Source: Bacillota bacterium
GTDB taxonomy: Bacteria; Bacillota; Clostridia; Lachnospirales; Lachnospiraceae
Direction: 5' to 3'
Assembly (NCBI GenBank): GCA_023424995.1
Contig: JAFADH010000050.1
Coordinates: 1 to 10,209, forward strand
DNA length: 10,209 bases
Shown here piece by piece: positions 6,853 to 10,209 of this stretch. Numbering within the stretch: position 1 is the first letter of the stretch; each line of letters begins with the position of its first letter. Position numbers and translations under genes: made by a program. The notes below the pieces were generated by a model that was given only the letters and a program-made list of their open reading frames with translations, did no database searches and was not told the DNA's origin.

Positions 6853-6931
6853 AAGGTAAAATTGGGTATAATATATGTGGTAAGTTTTCTGCTGATGCTT
6901 GCTGCCGCAGACCGATTACATGGAGGTTATG

Positions 6932-7630
6932 GTGGAGAAATACGGTTTCGATGAATTTATGGATATCACAAGAAAGCTCAGAAGCGAGGAGGGCTGCCCT
7001 TGGGACAGGGAACAGACTCATGAAAGCCTTAAGACCTGCATGATTGAGGAATGCTATGAGGCTATTGAAGCAATCGATAAGAAGGATGATGTGAATCTCT
7101 GCGAAGAGCTTGGTGACATCCTGCTGCAGGTTGCCCTTCATAGTGCCATAGCAGAAGAAGCAGGTGAATTCAGCGTTGATGACGTAATTCAGGCGGTAGC
7201 CGAGAAGATGATCCGCAGACACCCGCATGTGTTTGGTGATGTTGTAGTGGAGGATTCAGCAGGGGTAGTAAGAAACTGGGATGAGATCAAGAAGAAGGAA
7301 AAGAAGGCTGCCTCCGTGATGGAGGAGATGCTGGAAGTTCCAAAAGCATTTCCGGCGACAATTCGTGCCGAGAAAGTTCAAAAGAAAGCGGCAAAATCCG
7401 GGGTGGATTTTGAGGGTTACAGGCAAGCTATGGACCGGGTCTATGAGGAGCTTGGAAAACTCTCGGAAACCATTGAAATTGGGGATAAAAGCAAGATTTT
7501 CGAGGAATTTGGAGATGCCTTGTTTTCACTAGTTAATTTGTCACGGTTTTTACAATTAAATGCAGAAAATTCCTTGACAAATGCTACTAATAAGTTTATA
7601 AATAGATTTGTAGATTACCAAAAAATATAA
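6932..7630 (+). CDS. mazG: Nucleoside triphosphate pyrophosphohydrolase MazG
   Basis: MazG hydrolyses (d)NTPs to monophosphates and pyrophosphate, cleaning the nucleotide pool; in Bacillus the equivalent is the C-terminal part of YabN, whose N-terminal methylase-like domain is absent here. The first MazG domain has GCPWDREQTHESLK followed by the acidic metal-binding pattern EECYE ... EELGD; a second, shorter helical domain includes EEFGDALFSLVNLSRF. The start is uncertain. TTG 6899, ATG 6920, ATG 6929 and GTG 6932 are in frame. GTG 6932 is chosen because GGAGG at 6922-6926 is properly spaced only for it and the resulting N-terminus (EKYGFDEFMDITRKLR) fits the family. The longest version would be 243 residues, this one 232. 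The end of the gene contains the HU promoter. Confidence 0.93.
   Translation: MEKYGFDEFMDITRKLRSEEGCPWDREQTHESLKTCMIEECYEAIEAIDKKDDVNLCEELGDILLQVALHSAIAEEAGEFSVDDVIQAVAEKMIRRHPHVFGDVVVEDSAGVVRNWDEIKKKEKKAASVMEEMLEVPKAFPATIRAEKVQKKAAKSGVDFEGYRQAMDRVYEELGKLSETIEIGDKSKIFEEFGDALFSLVNLSRFLQLNAENSLTNATNKFINRFVDYQKI
7574..7602 (+). promoter_or_regulatory. Strong sigma-A promoter for HU, inside the mazG 3' end
   Basis: A perfect TTGACA (7574-7579), a 17-bp spacer and TATAAA (7597-7602) lie within the last codons of mazG. Initiation near 7609 would give a leader of about 50 nt ahead of the HU ATG. Confidence 0.75.
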
Positions 7631-7660
7631 CAAACAAATACTTTAGAGGAGGAGAAATCC

Positions 7661-7936
7661 ATGAACAAAGCAGAATTAGTTGCAGCTATTGCAGAGAAGA
7701 CAGATTTTTCTAAGAAAGATTCTGAGAAGGCATTAAAGGCTTTCATTGATGTAGTTACAGAAGAATTAACAAAAGGTGAGAAAGTACAGCTGGTTGGTTT
7801 CGGTACGTTTGAAGTTTCTGAAAGACCCGCAAGAACTGGTAGAAATCCTTTAACAAAAGAAACTATTAAGATCGCCGCTTCTAAGGCACCGAAGTTCAAA
7901 GCAGGAAAAGCTTTAAAAGACGTTATCAACGCATAG
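7661..7936 (+). CDS. hup: HU-type histone-like DNA-binding protein
   Basis: HU binds and bends DNA without strong sequence preference and organises the nucleoid. The 91-residue protein shows the full family layout: N-terminal helices (MNKAELVAAIAEKTDFSKKD), GFGTF at 46-50, the DNA-intercalating arm RPARTGRNP (55-63, with Pro64 following the usual pattern) and the C-terminal ASKAPKFKAGKALKDVIN. AGGAGG at 7647-7652 gives an ideal start. The gene uses A/T-ending codons more uniformly than its neighbours, as expected of a highly expressed gene. Its own promoter and terminator make it a self-contained unit placed between mazG and rqcP, which are adjacent in Bacillus. HU and IHF share the fold; nothing points to IHF. 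Confidence 0.97.
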   Translation: MNKAELVAAIAEKTDFSKKDSEKALKAFIDVVTEELTKGEKVQLVGFGTFEVSERPARTGRNPLTKETIKIAASKAPKFKAGKALKDVINA

Positions 7937-7952
7937 TAGCTTGAAAATGAAG

Positions 7953-8006
7953 GGCTGTTTTAATTCCGGATCTCATGGATTGTAGGAATTTTAACAGCCT
8001 TTTTTT
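7953..8006 (+). terminator. Intrinsic terminator after HU
   Basis: GGCTGTTTTAATTCC (7953-7967) pairs with GGAATTTTAACAGCC (7985-7999) with two central mismatches around a 17-nt loop, followed by seven T (8000-8006). It lies 16 bp after the HU stop. Confidence 0.88.
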
Positions 8007-8115
8007 ATGGTATAATATCAATAGATATTATACCGCGCCGAACAAAGTGAGTGCGCATCATGGCAGGTCGTGCCAATACCATATGAGCTTGCGAATATGG
8101 TATAATATCAATAGA
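8006..8115 (+). repeat. Dispersed ~90-bp repeat, copy C, directly before rqcP
   Basis: A 20-bp direct repeat (8006-8025 and 8096-8115, identical) bounds this unit; its core is GGTATAATATC. The first boundary box forms a perfect 11-bp hairpin, GGTATAATATC-AATA-GATATTATACC (8009-8034). The body, 8024-8109, is thereby bracketed by 11-bp perfect inverted ends. Further pairings are GCGC..GCGC (8035-8056), GGCA..TGCC (8062-8074) and ATACCATAT / ATATGGTAT (8076-8103). The body is homologous to the minus-strand copy at 159-244. The unit begins at the last T of the HU terminator and ends within the rqcP ribosome-binding region. Confidence 0.75.
8098..8106 (+). promoter_or_regulatory. Extended -10 promoter supplied by the repeat, candidate for rqcP
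   Basis: TGGTATAAT is a perfect extended -10 element (TGnTATAAT). No -35 hexamer is visible 17 bp upstream, which extended -10 promoters can tolerate. Start near 8113 would leave a very short leader beginning at GAGGAG. The same motif at 8008-8016 lies about 90 bp upstream. Confidence 0.45.
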
Positions 8116-8126
8116 GGAGTGAATTA

Positions 8127-8366
8127 ATGAGGTTAGATAAGTTTTTAAAGGTATCCAGGCTGATCAAGCGCAGGACGGTCGCTAATGAAGCCTGCGACGC
8201 AGGCAGAGTTACCGTCAATGGAAAACCGGCCAAGGCTTCTGCTGCCGTTAAGGCCGGAGACATCATCGAAATCGGATTTGGTTCCAAGGCTGTTAAGGTT
8301 GAAGTGCTTGACGTGCAGGAAACTACCAGGAAGGATGATGCCGCAGAGCTTTACAGGGTTTTATAA
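8127..8366 (+). CDS. rqcP: S4-domain RNA-binding protein RqcP (YabO)
   Basis: RqcP works with RqcH on stalled 50S subunits carrying peptidyl-tRNA, supporting C-terminal alanine tailing of unfinished peptides in ribosome-associated quality control. The 79-residue protein is essentially one S4 domain: MRLDKFLKVSRLIKRRTVA, then GRVTVNGKPAKAS and VKAGDIIEI; the first 17 residues match what I recall of Bacillus YabO. The alternative, Hsp15, is usually longer and less similar at the N-terminus. GGAG at 8116-8119 precedes the ATG by seven bases and abuts the end of the repeat. Its place between mazG and yabP matches Bacillus apart from the HU gene. Confidence 0.95.
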   Translation: MRLDKFLKVSRLIKRRTVANEACDAGRVTVNGKPAKASAAVKAGDIIEIGFGSKAVKVEVLDVQETTRKDDAAELYRVL

Positions 8367-8455
8367 GCAGGCCCGGGCACGGATAATACGAGGTCATCGT
8401 GACGAAACAGTTACTTTATAAATATCTTTAGGTCCTGTCTGTAATACAAGTATCG

Positions 8456-8484
8456 TCATGAAGTAGGAAGTCTTCTCATATACT
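8456..8484 (+). promoter_or_regulatory. Weak sigma-E-like promoter candidate for yabP
   Basis: TCATGAA (8456-8462), a 14-bp spacer and CATATACT (8477-8484) partly match the sigma-E pattern (KMATATT / CATACAHT). yabP of Bacillus is sigma-E dependent. The match is incomplete, so this is only a candidate. Confidence 0.25.
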
Positions 8485-8529
8485 TAAGAAGATAAAACTT
8501 GGTCATGTTATGTGACCGGTTATCTTAAG
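8483..8529 (+). other. Extended hairpin in the yabP leader
   Basis: CTTAAG-aag-ATAA (8483-8495) pairs with TTATCTTAAG (8520-8529) as a 10-bp stem with a three-base bulge, capped by GGTCA (8501-8505) / TGACC (8513-8517). No T-run follows. It ends 11 bp before the AGGAGG of yabP. It may be an RNA leader structure or an operator. Confidence 0.5.
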
Positions 8530-8554
8530 GTTAATAAATGAGGAGGCTTTTTTG

Positions 8555-8842
8555 ATGGAAGAGAAACAACAAATTTTAAAGGGTCACAAATTAAATATTA
8601 ATGCCAGAAAAGCAGCTGCAATCACAGGTGTAAATGATGTTCTGTCCTTTGATGCGGGAGAAGTATTGCTGCAGACGGAGCAGGGAATTCTCATGATTCG
8701 CGGAACCGAGCTGCATGTGAACCGGCTGAGTCTGGAAAAAGGGGAAGTGGATATCGACGGAAGAATAGACAGTCTAACCTATTCGGATAGTTCAGGTGCC
8801 GGTAAGTCGGGAGAATCTTTATTTGGAAGACTTTTTAAGTAG
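8555..8842 (+). CDS. yabP: Sporulation protein YabP
   Basis: YabP is a small sporulation protein of the YabP/YqfC family; its Bacillus gene is expressed in the mother cell under sigma-E and its molecular role is not settled. The 95-residue product shows the family pattern GHKLNINARKAAAITGVNDVLSFD, then VLLQTEQGILMIRGTELHVNRLSLEKGEVDIDGRIDSLTY, predicted beta-rich, with a short basic tail (GRLFK). No signal peptide or membrane segment is seen. ATG 8555 is chosen because it sits eight bases after AGGAGG (8541-8546); a TTG codon at 8552 is also in frame. yabQ follows after 41 bp, probably in the same transcript. Confidence 0.93.
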   Translation: MEEKQQILKGHKLNINARKAAAITGVNDVLSFDAGEVLLQTEQGILMIRGTELHVNRLSLEKGEVDIDGRIDSLTYSDSSGAGKSGESLFGRLFK

Positions 8843-8883
8843 CAGCCTGTGCCGGGAAATACAGGCTTTGAAAGGTATGGACA

Positions 8884-9693
8884 TTGCTTATGAATTATGC
8901 GATTACGATAGAGGTTCGTTTCTTTCTGATATCGATACTGTGCGGTGCGCTTGTGCTGCTGGTTTATGATGTCTTACGGATTCTGCGGAGGATTATAAAA
9001 CACAATTACTTTTTCATCGCCGTAGAGGATTTGATCTTCTGGGTTACAGCCGGTATATTTATCTTTGTTATGATGTACAGGGAAAATGACGGTATCATCA
9101 GGAGCTTCAGCATCATGGGCATGGCGATCGGAATGGTACTATATCATTACATATTAAGCGGGTTTATTGTTTATATTATAACTAAACTCATCCGGGCTTT
9201 ACTGCGTCCTTTTGGCATGGCAATTAATATGGTGAAGAAGCTGCTCCGGTTCCTGAATAAAAAAATCGGACTATTGGCCCATTTTATTGAGAAACGATTG
9301 AAAAAACGGATGAATTCGGTTAAAATAGCCTTGAACAAGAGAAAACGCATCCTTCTGGCTGAAAGCCGGAAGAAATCACAGCAGCTTGCGCTGGAGAAAA
9401 AGAAAAGACAGGATAAGAGACAGGCGAAAAGACGCAAGGCAGAAAAAGCCAGGGCGGAAAAGCGGCAGAGGAATAACGCCAATGATGCGGATCAAAAATC
9501 CGGCAAAAGGTCCGGACGTAAATCCGGTCAAAAACCCGGCTACCGGTCTGACCGGGAAGCAGAACCTGGCCAGGAGCAAAGAACAAGCAGGACAGCGGAT
9601 GCGAATTATCTGATAGGCTCTAAGAAAAAGGCAAGAGTTACTATTATGGTTAATCCGGAGGTTAAGAAAGACCGGCGGAATATAGTACATTAA
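8884..9693 (+). CDS. yabQ: Spore cortex biosynthesis membrane protein YabQ, long basic tail
   Basis: YabQ is a mother-cell membrane protein of the outer forespore membrane required for cortex formation in Bacillus. Three clear hydrophobic segments (about 12-32, 46-65 and 75-104) match the family; the segment GALVLLVYDVLRILRRI is typical. After about residue 105 the protein becomes very basic: amphipathic helix-like stretches, then a Lys/Arg-rich coiled-coil-like part (about 138-196) and a low-complexity KSG-rich part (205-219). At 269 residues it is longer than Bacillus YabQ (about 200). The start is uncertain: TTG 8884 is eight bases after AAAGG, while ATG 8890 gives MNYAITIEV. It forms a likely operon with yabP. 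Confidence 0.88.
   Translation: MLMNYAITIEVRFFLISILCGALVLLVYDVLRILRRIIKHNYFFIAVEDLIFWVTAGIFIFVMMYRENDGIIRSFSIMGMAIGMVLYHYILSGFIVYIITKLIRALLRPFGMAINMVKKLLRFLNKKIGLLAHFIEKRLKKRMNSVKIALNKRKRILLAESRKKSQQLALEKKKRQDKRQAKRRKAEKARAEKRQRNNANDADQKSGKRSGRKSGQKPGYRSDREAEPGQEQRTSRTADANYLIGSKKKARVTIMVNPEVKKDRRNIVH
9498..9545 (+). repeat. Four 12-bp imperfect repeats inside yabQ
   Basis: ATCCGG, GTCCGG, ATCCGG and ACCCGG recur at exact 12-bp spacing (9498, 9510, 9522, 9534) and encode four Ser/Pro-Gly steps in a basic setting (KSGK, RSGR, KSGQ, KPGY). This suggests slippage-driven expansion of the tail. Confidence 0.6.
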
Positions 9694-9756
9694 GATACTC
9701 AAAATATATATTATGTTAACCCGGACGGTGGGGACAATGTTAGGAGATGAAAGATA

Positions 9757-10050
9757 TTGAGAAGAAGGAAAAAGAATGGGACAGGCGTCGGAATTATTGC
9801 TTTTGTTGTATTGATCCTGTGCGCAATTGTTTCTTATGGCAGAATCAGCTTACAGGACCGTTATGATGAGGCACAGCTTTCCATTCAGCGCCTGAATGCA
9901 CGGATCGGCGAGCAGAAGGAGCGGGAGACGAATATTAACAATCTGAAGGCCTATGTTCAGACGAAGCAGTATATTGAAGATATTGCGCGTGAAAAACTCG
10001 GATTAGTTTATGAAGATGAGATTATTTTTGAGCCGGAAGACGAAAACTAA
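9757..10050 (+). CDS. divIC: Septum formation initiator, DivIC/FtsB family
   Basis: DivIC joins FtsL and DivIB (FtsQ) in the division complex that activates septal peptidoglycan synthesis. The 97-residue protein has a basic cytoplasmic start (MRRRKK), one membrane helix (about 11-27), a coiled coil (about 32-66) and the family C-terminal pattern YVQTKQYIEDIAREKLGLVYEDEIIF. The start is a TTG codon ten bases after TAGGAG (9741-9746); no in-frame ATG gives a better start. Position after yabQ and before a tRNA-Met matches Bacillus. Of the 93 bp up to the tRNA, the part before the tRNA promoter holds only a short direct repeat (AATCTGCA twice) and no terminator. Confidence 0.93.
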   Translation: MRRRKKNGTGVGIIAFVVLILCAIVSYGRISLQDRYDEAQLSIQRLNARIGEQKERETNINNLKAYVQTKQYIEDIAREKLGLVYEDEIIFEPEDEN

Positions 10051-10098
10051 GATTATACTTTATGAAATTAATCTGCATTATAATCTGCAAATAAAGGA

Positions 10099-10127
10099 TT
10101 GACAACCACTTGTAAAGCAGATATAAT
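10099..10127 (+). promoter_or_regulatory. Consensus sigma-A promoter for the tRNA
   Basis: TTGACA (10099-10104), a 17-bp spacer and TATAAT (10122-10127) match the consensus perfectly. Transcription would start near 10134, about nine bases before the mature tRNA, as usual for strong stable-RNA promoters. Confidence 0.88.
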
Positions 10128-10142
10128 AAAGTTCGTCACTTT

Positions 10143-10209
10143 GGCGAAGTAGCTCAGTTGGCGAGAGCATGCGGTTCATACCCGCAGTGTCGGCGGTTCA
10201 AATCCGTCC
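10143..10209 (+). tRNA. tRNA-Met (CAT), truncated by the window end
   Basis: The cloverleaf is present from the acceptor 5' strand GGCGAAG (10143-10149) through the D stem GCTC/GAGC, anticodon stem TGCGG/CCGCA with loop TTCATAC (anticodon CAT at 10177-10179) and T arm GGCGG-TTCAAAT-CCGTC. Only the 3' acceptor strand and discriminator are missing. The acceptor pairing G1 and the anticodon arm resemble the elongator tRNA-Met of Bacillus rather than the initiator, which has a three-GC-pair anticodon stem. A CAT-anticodon tRNA-Ile (lysidine type) cannot be fully excluded. Confidence 0.93.

Noticed and set aside
8385..8554. Riboswitch in the 188-bp gap before yabP.
   Set aside because: Only a bulged hairpin is seen; no conserved riboswitch core is recognised and there is no terminator/anti-terminator pair.

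Overview
The window reads as a chromosomal segment of an endospore-forming Clostridia member, most likely Lachnospiraceae-like. All protein genes lie on the + strand. Evidence for a spore former is a set of sporulation or germination genes (two Csp-type subtilases, spoVT, yabP, yabQ) beside housekeeping genes. The order spoVT - mazG - rqcP - yabP - yabQ - divIC - tRNA-Met matches, as I recall it, the Bacillus subtilis spoVT-yabN-yabO-yabP-yabQ-divIC-trnSL block. The lineage call is inference from gene content, not from a search.

Layout. 1-398 has no gene; it holds a diverged tandem array of roughly 90-100 bp repeats followed by the AT-rich deoB leader. 399-2176 carries deoB (phosphopentomutase) and dtd (D-aminoacyl-tRNA deacylase), closed by a terminator whose stem includes the dtd stop codon. 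2266-5844 carries two paralogous, signal-less S8 subtilases of the Csp type. The first has a complete Asp/His/Ser triad. The second has Gly where the nucleophilic Ser belongs and is a predicted pseudoprotease. 5967-6515 is spoVT, followed by a 28-bp-stem terminator and a gene-free structured stretch. 6932-7630 is mazG. An HU gene with its own near-consensus promoter (inside the mazG 3' end) and its own terminator follows. A single copy of the same repeat family found at the left edge then sits directly in front of rqcP. yabP, yabQ and divIC follow, and the window ends inside an elongator-type tRNA-Met behind a perfect TTGACA-17-TATAAT promoter.

How the genes fit together. spoVT, yabP and yabQ are sporulation functions, the Csp pair is expected to act in the spore at germination, and mazG, HU, rqcP, dtd and divIC are growth-phase nucleotide, nucleoid, translation-quality and division functions. 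Local promoters (mazG, HU, repeat-borne rqcP, tRNA) and terminators (dtd, spoVT, HU) suggest several short transcripts rather than one operon.

The most notable observations are (1) a small dispersed repeat whose boundary boxes carry extended -10 motifs (TGnTATAAT), with one copy placed as the likely rqcP promoter and leader, and (2) the adjacent active-protease/pseudoprotease Csp pair.
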